From: Geitlerinema sp. S16
GTDB lineage: Bacteria > Cyanobacteriota > Cyanobacteriia > Cyanobacteriales > Geitlerinemataceae
Direction: 5' to 3'
Assembly: GCA_011390275.1 (NCBI GenBank)
Contig: JAABST010000025.1
Span: 1 to 61,427, forward strand
Length of the DNA: 61,427 nucleotides
Below the pieces are notes generated by a model. It had not been told where the DNA came from. It saw nothing but the letters and a program-made list of their open reading frames with translations, and ran no database searches. Numbering within the stretch: the first letter of the stretch is position 1; the number at the start of each line of letters is the position of its first letter. A program made the translations under genes and the position numbers. Of the stretch, positions 17,963 through 26,118 are shown one piece after another.

Positions 17963-19900
17963 ATGACTCGACTGAACTTACTCCTCGCTGCGACGACCAG
18001 CACGCTCCTGCTGACGCTCGGCTCGGCTCGGGCAACGGGGACAGTGATCGATGCGTCGATCAAGGCTGACATGCAAGCCGATCGCGTCGCACAGGTCAGC
18101 GCAAACTTAGACGATGAGTGGGTTACACCAGCGACCGGTATCTCGCTAGAGTCCGATGAGGCGACGACCTTCGTTGACAACGCCGCTGCCGTGGATGCTG
18201 AGCTTGATGAGCTGAATCGTACTCAGGTTGAATCAGAAAATACCCTCGATCGTGATGCGGCCAGTGAGTTTACCAATGGGTTTGCCAATGGGCTTGCAAA
18301 CGAGATAGCGCTGGATGTTTCCCCCGAGGTTAATCGGGAAACAACGCCGCTAAATGACGCCGACTCCAGCGGGATGGATACTGCGGCTACCGTAAACGAG
18401 TCCAGTTCCGTCAGCGAATTGGCGATTTCCGATCGCGGGACGCCGATCGTTGCCAATACCCAAGATCTCACGACGATGCTAGATGGCGCGATCGCCCAAG
18501 ACGGCGAGATCAAGCTGCAATTCAACGAAAATACCCCGCCGCCGCGCTACCTTAACCCCCACCCCAATCCGCTCCGTTTCCCCACCCTTGCCGAAGATGT
18601 CACCATCATTGGCGACCAGCCCATTTCCCTCAACCAGGCGATCGAGCTAGCCCTACGCAACAACATCGACCTGCAAAACAGCATCGTCAGCGTCCAGCGC
18701 CAACAGGAAAACCTACGCAGCGCCCAAGCCGCCCTTTGGCCACAGCTCGACCTCACCTCAAACTACACCTGGAGCGACTCCGCCAACGCCCGAATCAGCA
18801 TCCAGCGACAAGTTGACCTCACGGGCGATCGATCCATCCTACAAACCGACCCCACAAGCACAAGCTGGAATACCGAGCTACGTCTGCGCTACAACATCTT
18901 CACCGCAGGCAGCCGAGACGGTAACATCCAATCGGCTCGTGAACGGTTGCGCCTGCTCGAACTCGAAGTCGAACGCCAAACCGAAGACACCCGGCTGAGC
19001 GTTTCCGAAGCCTACTACAACATTCAAAACACCGATCAAAGCGTCGTGATCGCCGAGTCGGCGGTCTTCAACTCCGAGAAAAGTTTGTCCGATGCTCAGG
19101 CGCTCGAACGTGCCGGGGTGGGGACACAGTTCGATGTGCTGCGATCGGAAGTGCAGCTTGCCAACGACCAGCAGCGCCTCCGTCAAGCGCAGAGCGATCA
19201 GCAGGTCGCGCGTCGCACCCTGGCGCGATTGCTCGATCTGCCGCCCAATTTGGACGTGAGTGCCAGCGACCCGATCGAACTGGCCGGAACCTGGAACCTG
19301 CCGATCGAGGAGACGATCGTCCTCGCCCTCCGCAGCCGCGCCGAACTCGAACAGCAAATCGCCCAGCGAGAAATCGCACGCCAAGAGCAACGGGTCGCCC
19401 GAGCCTCGGGACTACCGCAGCTTGCCGCCTTTGCCTCCGCCAATCTCCTCGACAACTCCGACGACGGCGTTAGCGGCCTCACAGAAGGCTATACAGCGGG
19501 TCTACAGTTCTCCTGGCAGCTCTTTAACGGTGGCGCAACGGGAGCCGCCGTCCGCGACCAAGAACTCGCCCAAACGGCTGCCGAACTCGAATTCGCCAAC
19601 CAGCGCAACCAAGTCCGCCTACAGGTCGAGCAATCCTACTACCAGCTTGAAGCGAGCCTGCAAAACGTCAGCACCTCTGAAAACGCCCTCAAACTCGCTG
19701 AAGAAAGCCTCGACTTAGCCCGCCTGCGTTTCCAGGCCGGGGTCGGAACCCAAACCGAAGTGATTGCCGCTCAAGACGATCTCACCCAAGCCCAGGGCAA
19801 CCGCGTCGAGGCCATCATCGGCTACAATCGCGCCCTGGCAAACCTGCGTCGCGCCGTGGGCAATCATCCGCTCCGCGATGAAATTGACGCCACCCTATAG
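17963..19900 (+). CDS. TolC-family outer membrane efflux protein
   Basis: A 645-residue protein with a signal peptide (LLLAATTSTLLLTLGSARA). Residues about 25-195 are an acidic, low-complexity region not part of the TolC fold. Two outer-membrane-efflux repeats follow: SLNQAIELALRNNIDLQNS begins the first (about 213) and ALRSRAELEQQIAQREIARQ the second (about 450). Long helices with QRQQENLRSAQAALWPQLDL and VGTQTEVIAAQDDLTQAQGN (residues 590-610) are typical. It should form a trimeric channel for type I secretion or drug efflux. No inner-membrane or adaptor gene lies next to it. Cyanobacteria often have one main TolC for many substrates. Confidence 0.9.
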   Translation: MTRLNLLLAATTSTLLLTLGSARATGTVIDASIKADMQADRVAQVSANLDDEWVTPATGISLESDEATTFVDNAAAVDAELDELNRTQVESENTLDRDAASEFTNGFANGLANEIALDVSPEVNRETTPLNDADSSGMDTAATVNESSSVSELAISDRGTPIVANTQDLTTMLDGAIAQDGEIKLQFNENTPPPRYLNPHPNPLRFPTLAEDVTIIGDQPISLNQAIELALRNNIDLQNSIVSVQRQQENLRSAQAALWPQLDLTSNYTWSDSANARISIQRQVDLTGDRSILQTDPTSTSWNTELRLRYNIFTAGSRDGNIQSARERLRLLELEVERQTEDTRLSVSEAYYNIQNTDQSVVIAESAVFNSEKSLSDAQALERAGVGTQFDVLRSEVQLANDQQRLRQAQSDQQVARRTLARLLDLPPNLDVSASDPIELAGTWNLPIEETIVLALRSRAELEQQIAQREIARQEQRVARASGLPQLAAFASANLLDNSDDGVSGLTEGYTAGLQFSWQLFNGGATGAAVRDQELAQTAAELEFANQRNQVRLQVEQSYYQLEASLQNVSTSENALKLAEESLDLARLRFQAGVGTQTEVIAAQDDLTQAQGNRVEAIIGYNRALANLRRAVGNHPLRDEIDATL

Positions 19901-20099
19901 ACCGGATCGGCGCGATTCATCCGAGATCAACACAGCGATCGCCCGTTCAAAGTTGAGCAGGCGATCGAGGGACACAATTCAGTGAAACTTTGCAAAAGGT
20001 TAACACCACTGGTTAGAATTCTTCACAGAAGCGGCGTGGACATCTTAGATGATCTGCGCTAGCGCTTAGCTCATGTCATTTACGCTCGATTATCGACCT

Positions 20100-20396
20100 A
20101 TGGCTACTATTAAGTTCGTTGAGGAAGACAAGAGTACCTTCACAATGGAAGGTGCGAACTTGCGTCTCAAAGCGTTAGAAAACAATGTGGACGTCTATAC
20201 GAACTGGGGCAAACTGACGAACTGTGGTGGCTACGGTCAGTGTGGTAAGTGCCTCGTTGAAATTGTGGAGGGGATGGAGAACCTCTCACCGAAAACCGAT
20301 GTTGAAAATCGCCGTCTGCGCAAGAAACCCGAGAGCTATCGTCTTGCCTGCCAGACCTTAGTGAATGGAGATGTCAGCGTCAAAACCAAGCCGTGA
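20100..20396 (+). CDS. [2Fe-2S] ferredoxin
   Basis: A 98-residue ferredoxin. Cluster ligands are Cys42, Cys48, Cys51 and Cys84 in the arrangement C-x5-C-x2-C...C ([11 protein letters not shown] ... LAC). This differs from the plant-type spacing C-x4-C-x2-C and resembles the ferredoxin-like 2Fe-2S proteins encoded beside psbM in many cyanobacteria. Start chosen at ATG 20100 because the protein then begins [10 protein letters not shown]; the frame also has an ATG at 20073 that adds nine unlikely residues. psbM follows 49 bases downstream, suggesting co-transcription up to the shared terminator. Electron partner unknown. Confidence 0.85.
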   Translation: MATIKFVEEDKSTFTMEGANLRLKALENNVDVYTNWGKLTNCGGYGQCGKCLVEIVEGMENLSPKTDVENRRLRKKPESYRLACQTLVNGDVSVKTKP

Positions 20397-20445
20397 TATC
20401 GTGGTTCTAACTATCATTCAAATATCGTTTTAGAGGCTGGGTTTC

Positions 20446-20556
20446 ATGCAGGTTAACGAACTTGGATTTTTGGCAACGTTGTTGTTCGTTCTCGTTCCGA
20501 CGGTCTTTCTACTCGTGCTTTACATCCAAACGCAAAGCCGTGAGTCAAACTCTTAG
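20446..20556 (+). CDS. psbM: Photosystem II protein PsbM
   Basis: A 36-residue single-helix protein read directly from the sequence: [18 protein letters not shown], then [18 protein letters not shown]. This is the PsbM pattern (MxVNxLG, FVLVPxVFL, Y.QT). PsbM lies at the PSII dimer interface in the thylakoid membrane. It follows the ferredoxin gene and is followed by a strong terminator. Confidence 0.93.
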   Translation: MQVNELGFLATLLFVLVPTVFLLVLYIQTQSRESNS

Positions 20557-20623
20557 TCTTTACGATCGACCCTAATCGATTCGTCTTTTGGGTCAACCGA
20601 GTTTAACAAGATAACAACCAATC

Positions 20624-20660
20624 AAAAGCCGTCTCAGGTTCAAACTTGAGACGGCTTTTG
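20624..20660 (+). terminator. Terminator after psbM
   Basis: AAAAGCCGTCTCA (20624-20636) pairs with TGAGACGGCTTTT (20647-20659); GC-rich centre and T tract. The A tract on the other side may also serve the convergent universal stress gene. Confidence 0.85.
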
Positions 20661-20716
20661 AGTTTTGACTATAGTTGCAAAACGTTTAACGACTAACGAC
20701 GCTTCGTTACGTGCAA

Positions 20717-21559
20717 CTACGCTTCGCTGTTATTGCGCACTAACAGGACGGGGCAGTTGGCATAAACGCGCACATAGTCAGAGAGCGATTTGCCGAGAAG
20801 TCGATCGATATCCGGCAAGCCTTTTGCGACGCTGGGGCGACGATCGGGAGAACCGAGGACGAGCAGATCCGCGTTTTGGTCTTCCGCGAGTTTGCAGATT
20901 TCGGGGCCTGCTTTGCCGGTTTCGGTGATGCAGGCGGTGGGGACGCCCAACAGCGAGGCACGTTTAGCGGCGGCAGCGAGGACGGGGTCAGCGCTGGCGG
21001 CCAGTTCGGGTTCCGGCGGATTGACATGAGCCAGAATGAGCTGACAGCCGGGTAAATCTTTCGCGAGATAAAGCGCGGATTCGAGGGCTTCGGCGGCGGA
21101 GTCCGAGGGGTCGAGAGCCACCATGATCCGCTTGAAGCGTTTGACATAGACATCGTCTTTCACGAGCAGCATGGGACGGTCTGCGAGCTGAAAGACGTAT
21201 TGGCTCACGGAGTTTTCGAGGATTGAGACCAGGCGTCCGAGACCGCGCGATCCCATGATGATTAGGTCGGCGTTTTCCTCTTGGGCAACGTCACAGACGA
21301 TCGTCTTGGGGTCGCCTTGCTTGAGTCGTGGGTTAATTTTGCTGGCATCAAGGTTGATGGTGGAAACTGCGTCGGCGAGGATTTTGCCACCCTCAGCGAG
21401 TTTTTCGGCAACGGCATCGGAGCTGATTTGCGACGGGACGACGTGCAAGATCGTGATCTTGGCGTCTTGGATGCTTGGCGAAACCAATAACTGGTTGACC
21501 ACCTCTTCGCATAAGCCGCGTCCAGCAACGGCAACTAGAATTTTTTCGATCTTTTTCAT
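20717..21559 (-). CDS. Tandem universal stress protein (two USP domains)
   Basis: A 280-residue protein of two Usp domains. Domain 1 (1-135) begins KKIEKILVAVAG and ends with LIIMGSRGLGRLVSILENSV, domain 2 (about 140-280) begins FKRIMVALDPSDSAAEALES and ends LLVLGSPDRRP...NCPVLLV. The G-x2-G-x9-G-[ST] ATP-binding signature is clear in domain 1 (GSRGLGRLVSILENSVS) and imperfect in domain 2. Tandem Usp proteins are common in cyanobacteria. Convergent with psbM; its own upstream region is the 21560-21977 spacer. Confidence 0.9.
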   Translation of the reverse strand: MKKIEKILVAVAGRGLCEEVVNQLLVSPSIQDAKITILHVVPSQISSDAVAEKLAEGGKILADAVSTINLDASKINPRLKQGDPKTIVCDVAQEENADLIIMGSRGLGRLVSILENSVSQYVFQLADRPMLLVKDDVYVKRFKRIMVALDPSDSAAEALESALYLAKDLPGCQLILAHVNPPEPELAASADPVLAAAAKRASLLGVPTACITETGKAGPEICKLAEDQNADLLVLGSPDRRPSVAKGLPDIDRLLGKSLSDYVRVYANCPVLLVRNNSEA

Positions 21560-21977
21560 GAAATTTTCTTTAACAGTCTGCTATGACGGCGCGTGGGAAG
21601 CACACGTCTCATGTGTACACGGATCTGCGGCGATCGCCTTGGGCGGTGGCGGTAGGTCTCAGCATACGCACGATCGTGAGTAAATGAGTTTGTCGAAGCC
21701 TGACGATTTGAAACAGTCTGCAATGTTCCCAGAGCAATGTCTTTCAATGTCCCCAAACAACTCGAAAGCTCACTTATGAGCCTTACAGACGGATTGAACG
21801 ATTTAGTCCGGCTGTTTAGGATTTTTAACAGTTGGGCGCTGGGATGGGATGAGCGCTTAGGATCAAGCTGGAAGAAAAATTGTGTTGTATGGCGTCTTGA
21901 GATAATGGCCGTATTGGCTCAACGATAAGCCAATTTTTTATTACGGATAGCTAATCGCCAATATTTAGGGTGAGTGT
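21560..21977. other. Spacer upstream of USP gene and thioesterase gene
   Basis: About 420 bases. A 63-codon plus-strand frame (21737-21928) has no recognisable features and is not called. A terminator-like hairpin lies near the end (21913-21936), so a short plus-strand transcript may end here. Confidence 0.5.
21913..21940 (+). terminator. Terminator-like hairpin before the thioesterase gene
   Basis: ATTGGCT (21913-21919) and AGCCAAT (21928-21934) pair around an 8-nt loop, followed by a T run. No annotated plus-strand gene ends here. Confidence 0.55.
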
Positions 21978-22493
21978 ATGAATCATTCAGATGGCGAGAC
22001 CGAATCGACGGCACACGATCGATCGAGCGAAACGGGTGCATCGCCGATCGCCGATGAAGCCTGCGGTACGTTTACGGACGATGGCTGGTTTGAAGTGCAA
22101 GCGCGGGTTCAGCCCCATCACACGGATTATGCCGGTGTGGTCTGGCATGGGTCGTATGTCACCTGGCTGGAAACGGCGCGGGTCGAGTGTTTGAGGGCGT
22201 TAGGGGTGGGGTATGAAGATCTGGTGCGATCGGGGTGCGATCTGCCGGTGGTGGATCTCACCCTGCGTTACCATCGCGCCTTGCGTTTGGGAGATCGGGT
22301 TTCGGTGCGGACTCGCCTAGAGCCGGTGCGCGGCGTGCGGATTAGCTGGATTTATGAGCTGTCGTCGCCCGATCGCGCTCTGCTGTACGTCACAGGGCGG
22401 GTAACGCTGGTGACGATCGAGCGTGAGCAGGGGCGCATTGTGCGCCGTCTCCCGGCGACGCTGTCTGAGGCGATCGCGCGGTTGCCAACCTAG
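21978..22493 (+). CDS. Acyl-CoA thioesterase, hotdog fold (4HBT/YbgC type)
   Basis: A 171-residue protein. After a variable 35-residue N-terminus, it has the 4-hydroxybenzoyl-CoA thioesterase-type core: HHTDYAGVVWHGSYVTWLET, where the Asp of TDYAG and the hotdog helix form the active site, followed by DLTLRYHRALRLGDRVSVRT and a last strand ALLYVTGRVTLVTI. The substrate is not clear; the family includes dihydroxynaphthoyl-CoA hydrolase of phylloquinone synthesis. The next gene starts 40 bases downstream. Confidence 0.82.
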   Translation: MNHSDGETESTAHDRSSETGASPIADEACGTFTDDGWFEVQARVQPHHTDYAGVVWHGSYVTWLETARVECLRALGVGYEDLVRSGCDLPVVDLTLRYHRALRLGDRVSVRTRLEPVRGVRISWIYELSSPDRALLYVTGRVTLVTIEREQGRIVRRLPATLSEAIARLPT

Positions 22494-22533
22494 CCCGCTT
22501 GCCTGCATCTACCCGTATGACGAGTTTGAGATT

Positions 22534-25500
22534 ATGACCGTAAGATTACGACTCGCCTGGACTGTTGGGAGATTCCGCCTGCAACCAGCCGGTACGATTC
22601 ATTGCCCGTTTGCGATCGGGTCAAGAATCAGAGCGACGATCGGGGTGATTGGAGCGATTGGGGTGGGTGCGTTCGGTTTCCTGGCGCGTCCGGCGATCGC
22701 ACAAATTATTCCCGACGCGACGCTACCGCAAGCCTCGATCGCCCTGGATCGCGAGACTGGAATTGAACTCCGAGGCGGCACGATCGCCGGATCGAATGTA
22801 TTTCATAGTTTTGAGCAATTTGTCCTACGCGATGGCACTCGCGCCACGTTTGTTACGCCGGACGGTATTGATCGCATCCTCGCCCGAGTGACGGGTTCGG
22901 CGATCGCAGAAATTGACGGCACACTGGCCGCGAATGCCGATCTGATTTTCCTCGCACCAAACGGCATTCGCTTCGGCGATCGCGCCAGCCTCGATCTCAG
23001 CGGCTCGTTGATCGCCACAACCGCCCACGCGATCAACTTTAGCGACGGCCTCACCTGGCCGTCGATCGCCACCGATCAGCCCCCTCTCCTGTCGGTCAAT
23101 GTACCCGTCGGTCTACAGTTCGACGCGGCGATCGCGCCGGGGACGATCACCGTAAGCGGGAGCGGTCAGGCCATTACGGCTCCCTCGATCGCAACCAACC
23201 TATTGAGACTGCTGCTATCGCCGAAAGATGCGACGATCGGAGCCGCCAACGTGGAACGTTCCGAAAGCGTGCTGGCAACCGCTCCCGGTCAAACCTTGGG
23301 TCTGATTGGCGGCAACATTGACGTGCAGCGAACTCAGCTTGATGCGCCGAGCGGCACGATCGTGATCGGCGGTGTGCGATCGGGGCGCGTGGATCTCGAC
23401 AATCTCGATCAATCCCAGGGCGCGAGTCTCGACTTTCAGGCCGCAGATCTGGGCGGACGCATCCAGCTTCGCGATCAAGCCGCGCTAACTGCCAATGGGT
23501 TTCCCAACGGGTCGATCACCCTGGCCGCCGAGTCGATCGCGATTAACGGTGGAGCCTTTGCACAACTGCAAAACTTCGACACAACACCGGGCGGTCATCT
23601 TAGCCTGACTGCGATCGAAGATATTTCGATCAATGGCACACCCCAGGACGGTCAGGGCAGCTTTGTCAGTACGGAAACATTTGGTGACGGTCGCAGTGGC
23701 GACATCGTGATTTCCGCCGATCGCCTTGTTCTGCTTGATGGAGCCAGCACCAATACCTTGTCCTACTCCGCTGGAATGGCCGGAAATCTGATCGTGGATG
23801 TTGGCGATCGATTTTTCGTGCGGGGCTTTAAACCGGGACGGCCTGAAGAAGTCAGTAACATTAGCTCTACGACCTTGGCCACCGGCAATGGCGGCGATAT
23901 TCGTATCCGAGGGCGTCAGCTTGTGCTGGAAGAAGGTGGTGCCATTGCGACCTCAACCACAGGTTCGGGACGCAGTGGAGATATTCAAATCGAAGCGGGC
24001 GAGAATGTGCGCCTGCAAGGGACAGAACCGGACAGTCAAGGGAGTAGCCTCGGGACAGGCACAATCAACATCGGTAACGCAGGCAACGTCGAAATTAACA
24101 CCCCCCGACTATCCCTCATTGATGGCGCTCGCGTGGGTTCGCTGTCGGTGGGTTCTGGCCATGCGGGGAATGTCACGCTCAATAGTGCCGTGTCGATTAC
24201 GCTTAACAGTCGCGATTCGATCGTTGGCGGCAGTAGCATTGCCAGCTCCGCAGAATCGATTACCACCAGCACATTGCTCCCGCGCTTTGTTCTCGAAATC
24301 ATTCCCAATCTGGCCGAGATTGTACCCACGGGCAATGCTGGCGACCTTACGATTACCACTCCCTTACTTCAAGTTCAGAATGGAGGGCGGATTCAGGTTG
24401 CAAACCTGGGATTTGGTAACCCTGGACGCCTATTCGTGTTGGGTGACACCCTGCGTTTAGAGTCGGGCGGTGTGATCGCGGCGCAAACCGTGACCGGTAG
24501 CGGTAGCGCGATCGATCTCGATCTTCGTCTGCTAGAGATCAATAACGGCTCGATCATGACGACGACGGTCAGCACGGGGCAGGGCAGTGACATCCGCATC
24601 CGAGCCAGCGATCGGGTTTTAGTCACCGCCAGCAGCCTACGAGAGACGGAATCACAAGCCTTAGGGCTATTCTTTTCGAGTGCTGACATTCCAGACTTTA
24701 GCATCGGCATTATTTCCGGTTCAGCAGGAGCAGGCAAAGCGGGCAATATAGAGATTGAAGCCGGAGAGTTGATTTTGCGTGATGGGGGGCTGATCACACC
24801 GTCGGCACTACGATCGGGAGATGCGGGAAGTTTAACCCTCCGGGTCGCAGGCGATATCGTCATCGATGGTGGCATCCTGACGACGGCCACCATTAGTCAG
24901 GCGTCTGATGCCGGGAGAGGCGGGGATATGGTGATCGAAGCGGAAAATCTTTCGCTGCTGAATGGTGGCAGTATCTCGACAACGACGCTGGGGCGCAATA
25001 ATGCCGGATCGCTGAACGCGAACATTCGCGATCGTCTCTTGATCGTCGGCGGGAATCAATCCAATTTGCTCTCCATGGGGGGTTTATCCTCCGGGGCATT
25101 AAGGCTAGGGACAGGAAGTGTGGGCAACGGTGGCGAGTTGTCGATTTCCGCTCAACGCTTAGTCCTTCAGAATCAAGGCCGAATTTCATCGAGCAGTGAG
25201 GGATTGGGAAACGCGGGCAATATCAATATTGACGTTGAGAGCCTGATACTCGACGACAATGCTGCCATCGTGGCGAGCAGTGACTCGGGCGAGGGGGGAA
25301 ACCTCGCGATCCGTTCCCGTTCCAGCGCCGTGTTGCAAGACACCAGCGAACTTTCGACCCAGGCCGGTAACGCGATCCTGGGAGGGGGCAATGGTGGCAA
25401 TCTCTCGCTCAATACCGGTGTATTTGCCGCGATCGGGGGGAGTCGAATTTCGGCGAATGCCTTTAGCGGCAGTGGTGGTCAGATTCTCATCGAAGCTCGG

Positions 25501-26115
25501 GGCTTTTTTCTGGGCGATCGCAGCAATATTGACGCCAGTTCTCAGCTCGGGATTGATGGCGTGGTGGAGGTCAACAACGATACGATCGTCACTGACCCCA
25601 GCTTCGTTTCGTTATCCAGCGAGCTGTTGACCCATAATTTGCTCGCACAGGACTGCGCGGCGAGTAATCGTGATCGCTTTTCGATCGTTGATCATGGACG
25701 CACCCTCGGTTTGGTCGATCGCACCCTAGAGACCACCACCGCGTGGCACGACGATCGCGATTGGCGTGAGCTGATGCCTCCCGAGACCGAGCCGATATCT
25801 GCCGATCGTGCAGCTCGTTCATCCTCGTCATTCACCTCAAATCCTCGATCGCTAACAGATGCAAATCCTCCTGTCACCCCCCAGACTTATCCCCAGACTC
25901 ATCCCCAGACCGATCCTCACTCAGAACCGACAGCACCGCGTGAATTCATCGAAGCAAGCCGTTGGGATTACGACGACGGCCATATCCAGCTTGTCGAACC
26001 GGCGGCGGTGATGTTGGATAATCGCCGATCGTCGTCCTGCGAGTCGGCCTCGTCCCCTTCGTCTGAGATGCCCATAACTTCATCTTCAAATTCATCACGA
26101 AGACAATCGCGATAG
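22534..26115 (+). CDS. Filamentous hemagglutinin-type exoprotein (TpsA family)
   Basis: A 1193-residue secreted protein from ATG 22534; the frame runs upstream to 22423 but that part overlaps the thioesterase gene. A signal peptide ends ARPAIA-Q at about residue 50. A TPS secretion domain follows (GIELRGGTIAGSNVFHSFEQ, FLAPNGIRFGDRASLDLSG). The rest is a long parallel beta-helix of repeats with GNGGDI, GRSGDIQIEAG and GNAGNINIDVES turns. The last 150 residues are disordered, with PQTYPQTHPQTDP. TpsA proteins are exported by a TpsB barrel, which is not in the window. The CHAT-TPR gene starts three bases after the stop, so the two are certainly one transcript. Confidence 0.9.
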   Translation: MTVRLRLAWTVGRFRLQPAGTIHCPFAIGSRIRATIGVIGAIGVGAFGFLARPAIAQIIPDATLPQASIALDRETGIELRGGTIAGSNVFHSFEQFVLRDGTRATFVTPDGIDRILARVTGSAIAEIDGTLAANADLIFLAPNGIRFGDRASLDLSGSLIATTAHAINFSDGLTWPSIATDQPPLLSVNVPVGLQFDAAIAPGTITVSGSGQAITAPSIATNLLRLLLSPKDATIGAANVERSESVLATAPGQTLGLIGGNIDVQRTQLDAPSGTIVIGGVRSGRVDLDNLDQSQGASLDFQAADLGGRIQLRDQAALTANGFPNGSITLAAESIAINGGAFAQLQNFDTTPGGHLSLTAIEDISINGTPQDGQGSFVSTETFGDGRSGDIVISADRLVLLDGASTNTLSYSAGMAGNLIVDVGDRFFVRGFKPGRPEEVSNISSTTLATGNGGDIRIRGRQLVLEEGGAIATSTTGSGRSGDIQIEAGENVRLQGTEPDSQGSSLGTGTINIGNAGNVEINTPRLSLIDGARVGSLSVGSGHAGNVTLNSAVSITLNSRDSIVGGSSIASSAESITTSTLLPRFVLEIIPNLAEIVPTGNAGDLTITTPLLQVQNGGRIQVANLGFGNPGRLFVLGDTLRLESGGVIAAQTVTGSGSAIDLDLRLLEINNGSIMTTTVSTGQGSDIRIRASDRVLVTASSLRETESQALGLFFSSADIPDFSIGIISGSAGAGKAGNIEIEAGELILRDGGLITPSALRSGDAGSLTLRVAGDIVIDGGILTTATISQASDAGRGGDMVIEAENLSLLNGGSISTTTLGRNNAGSLNANIRDRLLIVGGNQSNLLSMGGLSSGALRLGTGSVGNGGELSISAQRLVLQNQGRISSSSEGLGNAGNINIDVESLILDDNAAIVASSDSGEGGNLAIRSRSSAVLQDTSELSTQAGNAILGGGNGGNLSLNTGVFAAIGGSRISANAFSGSGGQILIEARGFFLGDRSNIDASSQLGIDGVVEVNNDTIVTDPSFVSLSSELLTHNLLAQDCAASNRDRFSIVDHGRTLGLVDRTLETTTAWHDDRDWRELMPPETEPISADRAARSSSSFTSNPRSLTDANPPVTPQTYPQTHPQTDPHSEPTAPREFIEASRWDYDDGHIQLVEPAAVMLDNRRSSSCESASSPSSEMPITSSSNSSRRQSR

Positions 26116-26118
26116 CTT

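Noticed and set aside
17785..18069. Plus-strand frame of 94 codons upstream of and overlapping the TolC-like gene
   Set aside because: Low-complexity Ser/Arg-rich translation, overlap with the real signal peptide region, no family features.
21737..21928. Plus-strand 63-codon frame before the thioesterase gene
   Set aside because: No family features; most likely part of an untranslated region ending in the hairpin at 21913.
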